A DNA stretch of 64,000 bases from Casimicrobiaceae bacterium. Lineage in GTDB: Bacteria; Pseudomonadota; Gammaproteobacteria; Burkholderiales; Casimicrobiaceae. This document shows positions 18,198 to 27,831 of the stretch, in pieces. The stretch is taken from contig JAPKHK010000002.1 of NCBI GenBank assembly GCA_026646885.1, forward strand, positions 424,381 through 488,380. The letters run 5' to 3'. Below the pieces are notes generated by a model. It saw nothing but the letters and a program-made list of their open reading frames with translations. It was not told the origin of the DNA and ran no database searches. Within the stretch, counting starts at the first letter, position 1. Every line of letters begins with the position of its first letter. The position numbers were made by a program, and so were the translations under genes.

Positions 18198-18501
18198 CCC
18201 GCGACGCGAAGGAGGGGCGGAACGACGGGGAAACTTGGAGTGACCGCCAGGGCCGCAATCGCGGCAAGCGGTCAGGCCGAAGGCAGCGAAGCCCGTGGCG
18301 GGCCGCGCTTCGCAACCAAAGAGGCGCGCAGCCGCAAGAGCATATCGCTAGGCTCGGGTGTGCGGCGGGCGGAAGCAAACGGAGCTGACAGACGAAGCAT
18401 GCGAAGGAGGGTACCCCAAAGCGGCTTCAGGCGCCAGCGCGCCGCGGGAGAAAGCTGAGCCGGGTCAACGCCGGCGGCCTCGCCGGCGTTCCCTCTGTTG
18501 T
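18198..18501. other. Intergenic stretch with no convincing gene
   Basis: A 304-base gap between the radical SAM gene and the AhpD-like gene, both leftward. I searched the minus strand for a small peptide substrate of the radical SAM enzyme. A 42-codon frame starting MLRLSAPFASARR and a Cys-rich stretch in another frame are present, but neither has a ribosome-binding site or family look. A strong hairpin at 18467-18490 lies just after the AhpD-like stop. Confidence 0.5.
18467..18490 (-). terminator. Perfect 10-bp hairpin after the AhpD-like gene
   Basis: AACGCCGGCG and CGCCGGCGTT pair perfectly around a 4-base loop, 11 bases after the stop of the AhpD-like gene on the minus strand. The T-run of a classical intrinsic terminator is missing. 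It may still separate the yggX/AhpD-like pair from the radical SAM gene. Confidence 0.45.
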
Positions 18502-19071
18502 TCAGCGTCCGAGGCGATAGAACTCGTCGTTGGGCCGCATGGCGAGGGCATTGGCGAGCCGGTTGGACAGGGCAAAGAAAGCGCTGATCGCGGCGATGTC
18601 CCAGCAATCCTCGTCGCTGAAGCCATGCTCGCGCAAGGCCGTGAAATCGGCATCGTTCACTTCGCCGGATCGCTGCGAAACCTTCATGGCGAAATCCAGC
18701 ATGGCTTTCTGCCGCGGTGTGAGGTCGGCTTTGCGGTAATTGATGGCGACCTGGTCGGCCAAGAGCGGATTCTTTGCGCGCACGCGCAGAATCGCGCCGT
18801 GGGCGATCACGCAGTACTGGCACTGATTGGCGTTGGAGGTGGCGACGACGATCATCTCCCGCTCGGCCTTGCTGAGGCCGCTCTCCTTGTCCATCAGGGC
18901 GTCGTGGTAGGCGAAAAAGGCCCGCCATTCGGCTGGACGGTGCGCCAGGGCGAGGAACACGTTCGGTACGAAGCCGGCTTTCTCCTGCACGGCGACAATG
19001 CGCGCGCGGATGTCCTCGGGCAGCTCTTCGAGGCGCGGCACGGGAAAGCGGCAGATCGGTGCGCTGGCCAT
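18502..19071 (-). CDS. AhpD-like peroxidase-related protein (carboxymuconolactone decarboxylase fold)
   Basis: A 189-residue all-helical protein of the CMD/AhpD fold. The redox motif is ANQCQYCVIAHG (CX2C followed by histidine), typical of alkylhydroperoxidase-like proteins. The segment VPNVFLALAHRPAEWRAFFAYH fits the uncharacterised peroxidase-related subfamily. It probably uses the Cys pair for thiol-dependent peroxide reduction, but the reductant is unknown. It starts 3 bases after the yggX stop, so the pair forms an oxidative-stress-flavoured operon. Confidence 0.83.
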   Translation of the reverse strand: MASAPICRFPVPRLEELPEDIRARIVAVQEKAGFVPNVFLALAHRPAEWRAFFAYHDALMDKESGLSKAEREMIVVATSNANQCQYCVIAHGAILRVRAKNPLLADQVAINYRKADLTPRQKAMLDFAMKVSQRSGEVNDADFTALREHGFSDEDCWDIAAISAFFALSNRLANALAMRPNDEFYRLGR

Positions 19072-19074
19072 GGC

Positions 19075-19347
19075 TCAATCCTTGGGGGGGACGTAGCCGG
19101 CGACTTTGTCCGCACCTTCGCCGAAGAAAAAAGCCTCCATCTGCTGGGCCAGATATTTGCGTGCTTGCGGGTCGATCATGGAGAGGCGGTTCTCGTTCAC
19201 GAGCATGGTCTGATAGCGCACCCACTGCGCCCAGCCGTCCTTGGAGACGCTCTCGTAAATGCGCTTGCCCAGTTCGCCCGGGTACGGTGGGCGCTCGAGG
19301 CCTTCAGCCTCGCGCTGGAGTTTCACGCAAAAAACGGTTCGGGACAT
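19075..19347 (-). CDS. yggX: Probable Fe(2+)-trafficking protein YggX
   Basis: A 90-residue protein of the YggX family, which protects Fe-S clusters and DNA against oxidative damage and is proposed to handle labile iron in the cytoplasm. Typical features are [17 protein letters not shown] with its N-terminal cysteine, [21 protein letters not shown], and [19 protein letters not shown] 19347 gives the conserved N-terminus; a start 15 bases upstream would add MPEQS. It leads an operon with the AhpD-like gene. Confidence 0.92.
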   Translation of the reverse strand: MSRTVFCVKLQREAEGLERPPYPGELGKRIYESVSKDGWAQWVRYQTMLVNENRLSMIDPQARKYLAQQMEAFFFGEGADKVAGYVPPKD

Positions 19348-19587
19348 GCTTTGCTCCGGCAAACAAAATCAAATGTTTCGATTATCTCATATCGTCCAGG
19401 CTGACCGAATCGGAGCCGCGAAGATCGATTCGCGATCGCGGGCGACAGAATAGGCCTCATTCGAAATAGGGGAGAAAACCCTGGCCGTTGCACCATTCGG
19501 AACCGGGCGTGCCGGCAGGCAAATTCGATCCACAAGTTCTTCGACCCAGCTCCTGGGCGGAAATGCAAAGAGCCAGGGTGCAGGAGG

Positions 19588-20901
19588 CTAGAGCGCTTTT
19601 TCGTAGACCTGCGACTTGCGTTGCCAGTTGTAGAGTCCGCGCTTTTCCTTGGGCAGCTGCTCGACGCTGGCCGGCTTGAACCCGCGCTCCAGGAACCAAT
19701 GCGCGGCACGCGTGGTGAGCACGAAGAGCTTCTTCAAACCCAGCTTGCGGGCCTGGTTTTCGATCGCGCGCAACAAATCCTCGCCGTAACCCTGGTTGCG
19801 AAAATCCGGGTGCACGGCCAGGCCGGCAAGCTCCGCCGCGCGCTCGCGTGGAAAGCGATAAAGCGCCGCGCAGCCGATGATGGCATTGTCGTGTTCCAAG
19901 ATATGGAAACGCTCGATCTCCATTTCCAGGAGTTCGCGCGAACGTCGTACCAGGATGCCTTGCGCTTCAAGCGGCTGAATGAGAGCCAGCAGGCCGCCCA
20001 CGTCGTCGATCTTGGCCGGGCGCAAATTGGAAAGCCGCAGCCCGGTGACCATGGTGCCTATGCCATCGCGGGTGAACAACTCCAACAGGATTGACCCGTC
20101 GCGATGCCGGCTGATCAGATGTGCCCGCATCACCCCATGGCGGCAGGCGGCGATGGCGCAGGGAAGATAGAGCTTGCCATCGGCGGAAAGCTGCTTCTGC
20201 GCTAGGAGCTTCTCGGCTTCGTCGGTGGAGAGCTCGGACTGCAGGACACCCGCGGCGTCGAAAACGCCGTCATCATCCATCACGAACACGAGCTTCTGCG
20301 CCTTCAGGGCTACCGAGGACTGCGTGGCCACATCCTCCAGCGAAAGGTTGAAAGTCTCTCCCGTGGGGGAGAACCCCAAGGCGGAAAGCAACACGATCTC
20401 GCCCTGGTCGAGGCGCTGCTGGATGCCGGCGGCGTCGATCTTGCGCACTTCGCCGGTTTGCAGCATGTCCACACCCTCGATCACGCCCAGAGGTTTGGCG
20501 GTGACGTAGTTGCCTCCGGCCACGCGTATGCTCGCGCCGGCCATGGGCGAGTTGGCGAGCCCCATGGATAGCAGTGCCTCGATGCGATTCCTCACCCGAC
20601 CCGAAGCTTCGAGCACGCAAGCGAGCGACTCCCGATCGGTCACGCGCAGGCCGTGAGCGTAACGGCTCTCGATGTTGCGCAGCTGCAAGCCTTCCTCGAT
20701 TTGCGGCCGAGCGCCATGCACCAGCACCAGGCGCACGCCCAGGCTGTTCAAAAGGTTCAGGTCATGCACGAAATGGATGAAATCGTCTTCCGCCACCACT
20801 TCCCCCCCAAATGCGATCACGAAGGTCTTGCCGCGGAACGCATGAATGTAGGGCGCAGCGGAACGAAACCACTGGACGAAGGTGACGGGGGCGGTGGACA
20901 T
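19588..20901 (-). CDS. argA: Amino-acid N-acetyltransferase (N-acetylglutamate synthase)
   Basis: Catalyses acetyl-CoA + L-glutamate to N-acetylglutamate, the first step of arginine synthesis. The 437-residue protein has the classical two-domain ArgA layout. An amino-acid-kinase-like domain (about 20-290; VIAFGGEVV, VLVHGARPQIEEGL) carries arginine feedback. It is followed by a GNAT acetyltransferase domain (about 295-437) with the acetyl-CoA loop DFRNQGYGEDLL. It lies divergently from uvrD, 93 bases apart. The minus-strand gap of about 240 bases to yggX holds no recognised gene. Confidence 0.94.
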   Translation of the reverse strand: MSTAPVTFVQWFRSAAPYIHAFRGKTFVIAFGGEVVAEDDFIHFVHDLNLLNSLGVRLVLVHGARPQIEEGLQLRNIESRYAHGLRVTDRESLACVLEASGRVRNRIEALLSMGLANSPMAGASIRVAGGNYVTAKPLGVIEGVDMLQTGEVRKIDAAGIQQRLDQGEIVLLSALGFSPTGETFNLSLEDVATQSSVALKAQKLVFVMDDDGVFDAAGVLQSELSTDEAEKLLAQKQLSADGKLYLPCAIAACRHGVMRAHLISRHRDGSILLELFTRDGIGTMVTGLRLSNLRPAKIDDVGGLLALIQPLEAQGILVRRSRELLEMEIERFHILEHDNAIIGCAALYRFPRERAAELAGLAVHPDFRNQGYGEDLLRAIENQARKLGLKKLFVLTTRAAHWFLERGFKPASVEQLPKEKRGLYNWQRKSQVYEKAL

Positions 20902-20994
20902 GGCGAGTCGGCGATTGGGGGGAGCGCTGGCGATCGCGCGATTATACTTTTCTGGCGCCCGCGGCGATAATCCCTCTTTTTTTGGCCACCGGCG

Positions 20995-23199
20995 ATGCCC
21001 GCCCTAGCCCTGGATTCCCTAAACCCCGAGCAGCGCGCCGCCGTGACGCTGCCGCCGCAGAACGCGCTCATCCTAGCCGGGGCGGGCTCCGGGAAGACGC
21101 GCGTGCTCACTACGCGCATTGCTTGGCTGATCGGTACTCAGCGAGCCAGCCCCGCCTCCATTCTGGCCGTAACTTTTACCAACAAGGCGGCCAAGGAGAT
21201 GCTGGCGCGCCTCGCGGCGATGCTGCCCTTCAACCTGCGAGGCATGTGGATCGGCACCTTTCACGGCCTCTGCAATCGTTTTCTGCGCCTGCATTACCGC
21301 GATGCCGGCCTGCCGCAGCTCTTCCAGATATTGGACAGCGCCGACCAGCTCGCGCTGATCAAGCGGCTCTACAAGGCCAACGGCATCGATGACGAGCGCT
21401 TTCCGGCGCGCGCCTTGCAGGGCTTCATCAATACCGCCAAGGATCAGGGCTTGCGGCCCGGGGCGGTGGAGGCGCATGACGACTATACAAGGCGGCAAGT
21501 CGAGCATTACCAGCTCTATGAAGGTACCTGCCAGCGCGAAGGCGTGGTGGATTTTGCCGAACTGCTGTTGCGCAGCTATGAATTGCTCAGCCGGAATGAA
21601 ACACTGCGCGAACACTACCGCAACCGCTTTCGCCATTTGCTGGTGGATGAATTCCAGGACACCAACCTTCTGCAGTACCGTTGGCTGGAACAGCTAGCCG
21701 GGCCGGAGAGTGCGATCTTTGCGGTAGGCGACGACGATCAATCGATCTATGCCTTCCGTGGCGCGGAGGTTGCCAACATGCAGCGCCTCGAGCGCGATTA
21801 CGCGCCCTTGCAATTGATCAAGCTCGAACAGAACTACCGCTCCCAAGGTAACATCCTGGACGCGGCCAACGCGCTCATCGCGCACAACGCTACGCGCCTG
21901 GGCAAGAACCTCTGGACATCGGAGGGTAAAGGCGAACCTTTGCGGGCGTTTGCCGCGGCCACGGATGCCGAGGAAGCCCAGTTCGTCGTGGAAACCGTGC
22001 GCGCCCTTTGCGACCATGGTCTGAGCCCGCAGGATGTGGCGCTGCTCTACCGCTCCAATGCGCAATCTCGCGTGTTGGAGCACACCCTGTTCAATGCCGG
22101 GATGCCTTACCGTGTGTATGGCGGCATGCGTTTTTTCGAACGCGCCGAAGTCAAGCACGCGCTGGCGTACTTGCGCCTGATCGCCAATCCCGAGGACGAC
22201 AACGCCTTGTTGCGCGTGGTGAACTTCCCGCCGCGGGGTATCGGCGCGCGCAGCCTCGAATCGCTGCAAGAGTATGCGCGGGGCGCGGGCGTGTCGCTGT
22301 GGTCCGCTGCTTGCGCCAAGCAGGTCGGCGGCAAAGGAGGGGCCAGCTTGGCGCAGTTCGTTCTGCTGGTCGAGCGACTGCGTGTCGAAAGTGCCGGACT
22401 GGCCCTTCCGGAAGTAGTCGAGCAGGTGCTGGCGGCCAGTGGCCTCTTGACGCATTACCGGGCCGAAAAGGACGGTCAGGAGCGGCTCGAAAACCTCGAG
22501 GAACTGGTCAATGCCGCTGCCGGGTTCCTGCACGAAAGCGGCGGCGTGCTGGCGGTCACCGCGCCGGATGGTAGCGAAACCCAGATCGATCCGCTGGTTG
22601 GATTCCTCGCGCATGCCGCCCTGGAAGCGGGCGAAACCCAAGCCGCCGAGGGCCGCCCTGCGCTGCAGCTGATGACCGTGCACGCGGCCAAGGGCCTGGA
22701 ATTCGACACCGTCTTCATCACTGGTTTGGAGGAAGGTCTGTTTCCCCATGAGAACAGCCTCAATGAGGCCGCTGGCCCAGAGGAAGAACGCCGCCTGATG
22801 TATGTCGCCATCACCCGCGCCCGCCGGCGGCTCTACCTTACGCTCGCGCAGAGCCGCATGCTGCATGGCCAAACGCGCTACAACGTGCCTTCGCGGTTTT
22901 TCTCCGAGATGCCCGCGGATCTGCTGCAATGGTTGTCGGCCTCGCCATTTTCGCGCATCGCGGCGCAGCAAAGGTCAGGCGCCTGGCCCGACGCGAGTTC
23001 GGTCGGCGATCGTGGGGAGGCCACTTCGCATGGTGGGGGCTTGCGCATCGGGCAAACGGTGCGCCACGCCAAGTTCGGGTTGGGGGTCATCATCCAAGCC
23101 GAAGGCCTGGGTACCGATGCGCGGGTGCAGGTGAACTTTCACGACGCGGGTGTGAAGTGGCTGGCGCTCGAGTACGCGAACTTGCAGGCCGCGGGCTGA
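20995..23199 (+). CDS. uvrD: ATP-dependent DNA helicase UvrD (helicase II)
   Basis: A superfamily 1 3'-5' helicase for mismatch and nucleotide-excision repair. The 734-residue protein begins LDSLNPEQRAAVTLP (Q motif). It has Walker A AGAGSGKT, motif II VDEFQDTN, motif III VGDDDQSIYAFRGAE, motif IV QNYRSQGNIL, motif V HAAKGLEFDTVFI and motif VI YVAITRARRRL. The C-terminal tail GQTVRHAKFGLGVI is the Tudor-like domain typical of UvrD and PcrA rather than Rep. ATG 20995 is the first in-frame start. Confidence 0.92.
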   Translation: MPALALDSLNPEQRAAVTLPPQNALILAGAGSGKTRVLTTRIAWLIGTQRASPASILAVTFTNKAAKEMLARLAAMLPFNLRGMWIGTFHGLCNRFLRLHYRDAGLPQLFQILDSADQLALIKRLYKANGIDDERFPARALQGFINTAKDQGLRPGAVEAHDDYTRRQVEHYQLYEGTCQREGVVDFAELLLRSYELLSRNETLREHYRNRFRHLLVDEFQDTNLLQYRWLEQLAGPESAIFAVGDDDQSIYAFRGAEVANMQRLERDYAPLQLIKLEQNYRSQGNILDAANALIAHNATRLGKNLWTSEGKGEPLRAFAAATDAEEAQFVVETVRALCDHGLSPQDVALLYRSNAQSRVLEHTLFNAGMPYRVYGGMRFFERAEVKHALAYLRLIANPEDDNALLRVVNFPPRGIGARSLESLQEYARGAGVSLWSAACAKQVGGKGGASLAQFVLLVERLRVESAGLALPEVVEQVLAASGLLTHYRAEKDGQERLENLEELVNAAAGFLHESGGVLAVTAPDGSETQIDPLVGFLAHAALEAGETQAAEGRPALQLMTVHAAKGLEFDTVFITGLEEGLFPHENSLNEAAGPEEERRLMYVAITRARRRLYLTLAQSRMLHGQTRYNVPSRFFSEMPADLLQWLSASPFSRIAAQQRSGAWPDASSVGDRGEATSHGGGLRIGQTVRHAKFGLGVIIQAEGLGTDARVQVNFHDAGVKWLALEYANLQAAG

Positions 23200-23283
23200 A
23201 CCGCCGGGCTAGTTTGATCGTCTCCGCTCGCTGCCACACGCGGCACCCGAGCGGTCCGCGCCGTGCCGTGCTTGCTCGGTGGC

Positions 23284-25071
23284 TTAGGCCTTGGCGCTGG
23301 CCACGCCGGCACCGCTGACACTGTCTCCCTCGGCCGGCGCGGCGGCTTGGTTGGTCGGGCGGCGATCACGGATCTCGAGCGACACCGAAACCCAATCGAC
23401 CTGGCGCTCCAGGGGGCGGCGCAACGAGATCGAGTAGACGTACTTGTCGGTGGACAAGGACAGCGGGTGCTCGGGGTCGTAGCTCGAATACGCCTCGCTG
23501 GGGAGGATCAAGGTCTTATGCCAGCGCTTGGACGAGTTCTCGTCGGCGGGCAGATAGAGGCCATAGAAGTTCTTCGGGTTAGTTGAGACCGTTTCGGTCT
23601 CAACCAACCCGGCGTCGGTCGGGGTGAAGGCTTGCAGTTGGACCTGCAAGAGGTTGCGCGCGATCACTTCCACGCCGACGGTTGCTTCACGCGCGCCGAT
23701 CTGCCGCAGGCGGCGCACAATACCGATGATCCAGTGCCGCTCCTCGCCGACGCGCATGGCCACGAGTGAGCCGATCGGCACGCGCAGCGCTTGCTGGGCC
23801 GGCGCAAGAAAACCAAGGCCGGCGGCGCTGCGATCGTGCAGTTGCCACACCACGCTCTCGACGGTCTTGCCCACCGGAATGAGTGACGGGATAGGGCTCG
23901 CGCTGGATTTGCCGATCTGAAACTGGAGGGTGTCGCCGAAGCTTACGGTGAAGCCCGCACCGTGGTTCACATCGGTTCCTCGCGCGGGCAGGAAGTCCGG
24001 GCGATGCTTGACCGCCAGGCACACCTGCTCCATGCCGATCACCACGCGCGCCTGGCCCTGCACGCTCATGCGGCTGGTGCGCTTGTCAGTCGGTGCTTCC
24101 TGGGCGAAGCGCTCGCCGAGCTTGCCCAGCAGATTCACGCGCGTGCCCGCGTCGAGGATGCGCTCCCGCTCGCTGGCCGGCAGCTTCACCAGGCGCGCTT
24201 CCATCTCGATCTTGGCCTTATCGATCGCAGCAGCGAGCGCGGCGGGGTCGAAATACAGCATATGCGAGCCGTGACGGCTGCTGTCGCGGCGCTCCAGTCC
24301 GGTGGTGCCATCCAGATCGACCTCGAAGCCGCTGGTGGTCTGCGGTTCAGGAGTGAGGCGCAAATCGAGGGTCTCTACCCAGCCGGTGAGGCGGCGCGAT
24401 GCCCATTCCAGCTCGAAGGAGGTGAGGTTGCCACTGTCGAGTCGGTGCATGAGCAGGACGTCGAGATACTCGCGCATGACCGAAGTCCAAGCCTCCGGAT
24501 CTCCGCGGGTGGGCATTTTGATGTGTTCCTCCACGCACCCATGTTCGATGGCGAGCCGGAAAAGGCGGTGCACTTCGCGCCACTTGGCGGGGATCCAGCG
24601 CTCATAGCGCAGCAAGCGCAACTTGCAGTCGGCGCGCAGATAGCGCAGTAGACGCACCAGGGTGGGTGCCAGGAACGGGCGCAACGGCCCGTCGCGCGGC
24701 CCTTCCTCGAATTGGCGGATGAACAGCATGTAGGAGTCGGTATAGGAACTGATCAGTTCCGCCGCTTCCACCAGGAGATCCTGCTCCTGCGTAGTGGGGT
24801 GCGCATTGGCCACGAACTGAGTGGTGAGCCCGCTCACCGCCCATTCCGTCATGCGATCGAGGCGCAGCATCGCCGCCAGCCGCTCGGAATGCAAGGGACG
24901 CGTTTGCAGGATGCGCTGGTGCAGGAGGTCGACGATCCGAGCCGCCGCGGCCGCGGGGTCGTCGCGCGGCAACGAGCGCACCCAGGGGCTCACCCGTTCG
25001 ACCGCCGCAAGCACATCGCTGGCATCCTCGTGTCGCCTCGTCACGCTTCTCAGCAGATCTCTGATGCCCAT
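23284..25071 (-). CDS. Protein of unknown function with PilZ-like C-terminal region, paralogue A
   Basis: A 595-residue soluble protein with no signal peptide or membrane segment. The N-terminal half is helical and leucine/arginine-rich. The C-terminal part (about 400-500) has the spacing of a PilZ-like beta-barrel: VVWQLHDRSAAGLGFLAP, then GSLVAMRVGEERHWIIGIVR and VGVEVIARNLLQVQLQ. It aligns along its length with the next gene, for example both have RYERWIPAKW and NFYGLYLP. c-di-GMP binding is possible, but the canonical RxxxR motif is not evident. The last 30 residues are Ala/Gly-rich and probably disordered. Confidence 0.6.
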   Translation of the reverse strand: MGIRDLLRSVTRRHEDASDVLAAVERVSPWVRSLPRDDPAAAAARIVDLLHQRILQTRPLHSERLAAMLRLDRMTEWAVSGLTTQFVANAHPTTQEQDLLVEAAELISSYTDSYMLFIRQFEEGPRDGPLRPFLAPTLVRLLRYLRADCKLRLLRYERWIPAKWREVHRLFRLAIEHGCVEEHIKMPTRGDPEAWTSVMREYLDVLLMHRLDSGNLTSFELEWASRRLTGWVETLDLRLTPEPQTTSGFEVDLDGTTGLERRDSSRHGSHMLYFDPAALAAAIDKAKIEMEARLVKLPASERERILDAGTRVNLLGKLGERFAQEAPTDKRTSRMSVQGQARVVIGMEQVCLAVKHRPDFLPARGTDVNHGAGFTVSFGDTLQFQIGKSSASPIPSLIPVGKTVESVVWQLHDRSAAGLGFLAPAQQALRVPIGSLVAMRVGEERHWIIGIVRRLRQIGAREATVGVEVIARNLLQVQLQAFTPTDAGLVETETVSTNPKNFYGLYLPADENSSKRWHKTLILPSEAYSSYDPEHPLSLSTDKYVYSISLRRPLERQVDWVSVSLEIRDRRPTNQAAAPAEGDSVSGAGVASAKA

Positions 25072-25091
25072 GGACGGCTATCCCTCTCCAA

Positions 25092-26837
25092 TCAGGTTTC
25101 CGGCACCGGCTTGCGATTGAGGACTTCCAATGCCGCCCAGGCCCAGTCAGCTTGTTTTTCGAGCGGGTGGCGCAAGCCGACCGTATAGACGAACTGGCCG
25201 GCGACGAGCGAAAGCGGCTCCTCCGGTTTATGGCTTTCGAACTCCTCGCGCGGAATGATGAGCGTTCGCTGCTTGCGCTTCGGGGAGGTGTCCTCGGCCG
25301 GGAGGTACAGACCATAAAAATTGTGCGGAAAGCCCGTGACTGTCTCCGCCTCTTTGTAGCCGTCGGCAGTCGGCGTGAAAGCTTGCAACTGGACTTGCAC
25401 CAGGTTCTGCGCCACGACTTCGATGCCGATGTCGGCTTCGCGCGAGGATTCGTGGCGCAGGCGACGCACGATGCCGAGCAGCCAACTCGACTCGCCTTCT
25501 ACATGCAAGGCCACGAGCGTGCCGATCGTCGTGCTTTCGGCTTCCTTTGCGGGCGCGAGTACGCGCACTCCACTGACACTGCGATCCACCAGCCGCCAGT
25601 ATTGACAGCGCAGGTTGTCGTCTTCGCGCGGTCCGGCGCTTCCACTCACGGGCATAACGGTGTTCGCAGGATTCTGGAAGAAGCCATAGACATCGCTTGC
25701 GGCGACATCTTCGTAAGCGACGGTGTAGCCGCTGTCGTTGCCCGCGGCTTCCGGGAAGGGCTCGGCGTCGGGCTGTTCCTTCACCGCTTTGCAGACCAAC
25801 TGGAATCCCATGACGACACGCACTCGCGCATCGGTGTCTTCCCGGCTGCCGCGCCGAGTGAGCGGATGGAAATTCATGGCGAACTGCGTCGCCAGCTTGT
25901 CGAGGAATTCGAGCCGCCCGCGCAGATCGATGATTCGGTCGCGATCCTTGATCGTGGTGCGCGCCAATTCCCGCTCCGTTTCCACGCGCTGCTGGTAGAG
26001 CGAGGCTTCCAGGCTGGCAGTTTGCAGGAACAGCGCGCCCGGCGGCGGCTCGTCGTCCAGGCGACGCAGGCCGGCGGTGGAGCCGGTGTCCACGAAGAAG
26101 CCGCCGTTGGCGGGCTGGGCGGTGCCGAGCTTGAGCCCTAGGCTTTCTACCCATACCGGCAACTGCCGGGACACCCATTCCAGCTGGGGCGGCGGCAGAT
26201 TGCCCGCGTTGACGAGCTGGAGCATCAGTACTTGCAAATAGGTCGAGGAGACCGTGGTCTGGGACGGGCTTTCGGCGCTCTGACTGGGGAGAACTTCCTC
26301 GGTGCAACCTTCTTTGGCGCAAACACGATACAAATGGTGCAGGGACTGCCACTTGGCCGGGATCCAGCGCTCATAGCGAAATAGCCGAAACTTCGCATCC
26401 ACCATCATCTGCTGCATCATCCGCGCGGACAACCGGGGCAGCAGTACGCGCCATTTCCTGGCGCCGAGATCCTCTTCGACGATCACGTAGAAACGCTTGT
26501 AGGCCTGGGTGAAGGCGTTGGCCACTTCGATGTTGTCTCGCCACATGCCCTCCTCGATCGAACCTGTGCCCCGCGCCGCGGTCACGTACTGGGTCGCCAG
26601 AGTGAGTCGCAGCCAATCCAAAGATTCATCGACCGCGAGCAGCCCCGCCAACCTCTCGGGTGTCAACTTGGCGACGCGGTCCACACGCTCCACCAGGAGG
26701 TCGAGCACTTGGCGCCGTGCTTTGGCCGGCTCGATGCGCGGCAGCGCGGCGGCCCAGCGGGAGGCGCGCGCTACCCCCTCCCCCAGCGGATCGTGGGGAG
26801 ATACTTCCTCGCGTTTCGAGAATAGACCAAAGACCAA
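25092..26837 (-). CDS. Protein of unknown function with PilZ-like C-terminal region, paralogue B
   Basis: A 581-residue paralogue of the following gene, which starts 20 bases downstream on the same strand. Shared landmarks in the same order are FRLFRYERWIPAKWQSLH, GGFFVDTGSTAGL (versus GFEVDLDGTTGL), WRLVDRSVSGVRVLAPA, SSWLLGIVRRLRHES and GFPHNFYGLYLPAED. The PilZ-like segment is at about 395-480. It is predicted to be cytoplasmic. Function is unknown; tandem retention of two diverged copies suggests a heteromeric or divided role, perhaps in envelope or second-messenger control. Confidence 0.6.
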   Translation of the reverse strand: MVFGLFSKREEVSPHDPLGEGVARASRWAAALPRIEPAKARRQVLDLLVERVDRVAKLTPERLAGLLAVDESLDWLRLTLATQYVTAARGTGSIEEGMWRDNIEVANAFTQAYKRFYVIVEEDLGARKWRVLLPRLSARMMQQMMVDAKFRLFRYERWIPAKWQSLHHLYRVCAKEGCTEEVLPSQSAESPSQTTVSSTYLQVLMLQLVNAGNLPPPQLEWVSRQLPVWVESLGLKLGTAQPANGGFFVDTGSTAGLRRLDDEPPPGALFLQTASLEASLYQQRVETERELARTTIKDRDRIIDLRGRLEFLDKLATQFAMNFHPLTRRGSREDTDARVRVVMGFQLVCKAVKEQPDAEPFPEAAGNDSGYTVAYEDVAASDVYGFFQNPANTVMPVSGSAGPREDDNLRCQYWRLVDRSVSGVRVLAPAKEAESTTIGTLVALHVEGESSWLLGIVRRLRHESSREADIGIEVVAQNLVQVQLQAFTPTADGYKEAETVTGFPHNFYGLYLPAEDTSPKRKQRTLIIPREEFESHKPEEPLSLVAGQFVYTVGLRHPLEKQADWAWAALEVLNRKPVPET

Positions 26838-27021
26838 AGCGATACCCTCAAATTGGCCAGGATGCCAGCCCGGCTACCTTTCGGTACGGAAAACAGACCG
26901 GGAAAACACCCCGTATCCTAGCCTCCTTGAACGCCGACCCCTGGGCAAAGCGTAGAGTAACGGCGCAACGCGCTTCCGGCAAGGGCTTGTGCGCTATTCC
27001 GGTGGTTTCTTGGCGAATCGG

Positions 27022-27831
27022 TCAAGGCGCCGGGACGGTGGGTTCCGGCAGGGGTGCTTCCGGATGAAAGGTGTCGATGTAACCGATGTAATCACTGATG
27101 CTCAAGGTGGTCATCAGAGCCATCCACCAGGGCATCAGCAGCACCAATGCGAAGCCGGCGCCCGCTGCCCCGAAGACCAGCACCAGAATCTGCAGAACCA
27201 TGGCCGGCAACATGGCGGAGAACAGGAAAACCGCCGCCCCCATCACCAAGAAAGCGCGCCAATTGACTACCGTTGCGGCCAGGGAAAGGCGCAGGGCCTG
27301 GTACCAGGGCAGCTCGTCGAACACCACGAGCGCAGGGGCGAACCAGAGCGCGAGCATAGCCGGGAGTACGCCTGCGACGGAAACCAGCATCACCCACTGG
27401 GTTTGCGGCCGAGTGAAGAAATCCTCTGGTAGGGGCTGTCCGAGGAGCACTGCGCCGAGAAACTCGCCGCCGTCGATCAGGGCGGTCAGTGCGAAGGCGA
27501 GATTGATCCCGGCCCAATAGGCGAGCCCCAGCGGGATCAGTGCGCGTAGATTCGCTTGGAAGCCTCGGAAGAGATCGCCCAGGACTGGCTTGCCCCCCCG
27601 GGATTGAGTCCACGCCCCAGCCAAAAAGCCTACGGTGAAAACGGGCTTCAGTACTGTTGCCAGGATCGTACCGATGATGGGGATCATGGATAGCAGAGCC
27701 AGCGTAACCACATAGCAGACGAAGAAAAGTAGCCAGGTCAAGCGCGCGCCGGCGAGCAGCGCCGCGGCACCACGCAGCCAGGCGAGTCCGTTGATCGGGG
27801 GCAGCAGGCGGTATTCGGGAAGAGGCTTCAT
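27022..27831 (-). CDS. BPSS1780-family membrane protein
   Basis: A 269-residue inner-membrane protein with about six hydrophobic segments. The pattern WFAPALVVFDELPWYQALRLSL is typical of the betaproteobacterial BPSS1780 family, whose function is unknown. Its ATG overlaps the thrB stop by one base, so the two are translationally coupled. A second member of the family lies at 39774 (WFAPALVVFHDIEPLAALRSS), showing that the genome carries several copies. The C-terminus ends in a proline-rich tail. Confidence 0.78.
   Translation of the reverse strand: MKPLPEYRLLPPINGLAWLRGAAALLAGARLTWLLFFVCYVVTLALLSMIPIIGTILATVLKPVFTVGFLAGAWTQSRGGKPVLGDLFRGFQANLRALIPLGLAYWAGINLAFALTALIDGGEFLGAVLLGQPLPEDFFTRPQTQWVMLVSVAGVLPAMLALWFAPALVVFDELPWYQALRLSLAATVVNWRAFLVMGAAVFLFSAMLPAMVLQILVLVFGAAGAGFALVLLMPWWMALMTTLSISDYIGYIDTFHPEAPLPEPTVPAP

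Noticed and set aside
18198-18378. Cys-rich frame as precursor peptide of the radical SAM enzyme
   Set aside because: It needs a TTG start without a ribosome-binding site, reads through into the radical SAM gene in another frame, and resembles no known leader.
18272-19225. 317-codon minus-strand frame across the AhpD-like and yggX genes
   Set aside because: It is antiframe to two well-supported genes with correct family motifs.
19457-19587. Short minus-strand frame ending GSEWCNGQGFLPYFE after argA
   Set aside because: It looks peptide-like, but it has no start codon with a ribosome-binding site and overlaps argA in another frame.
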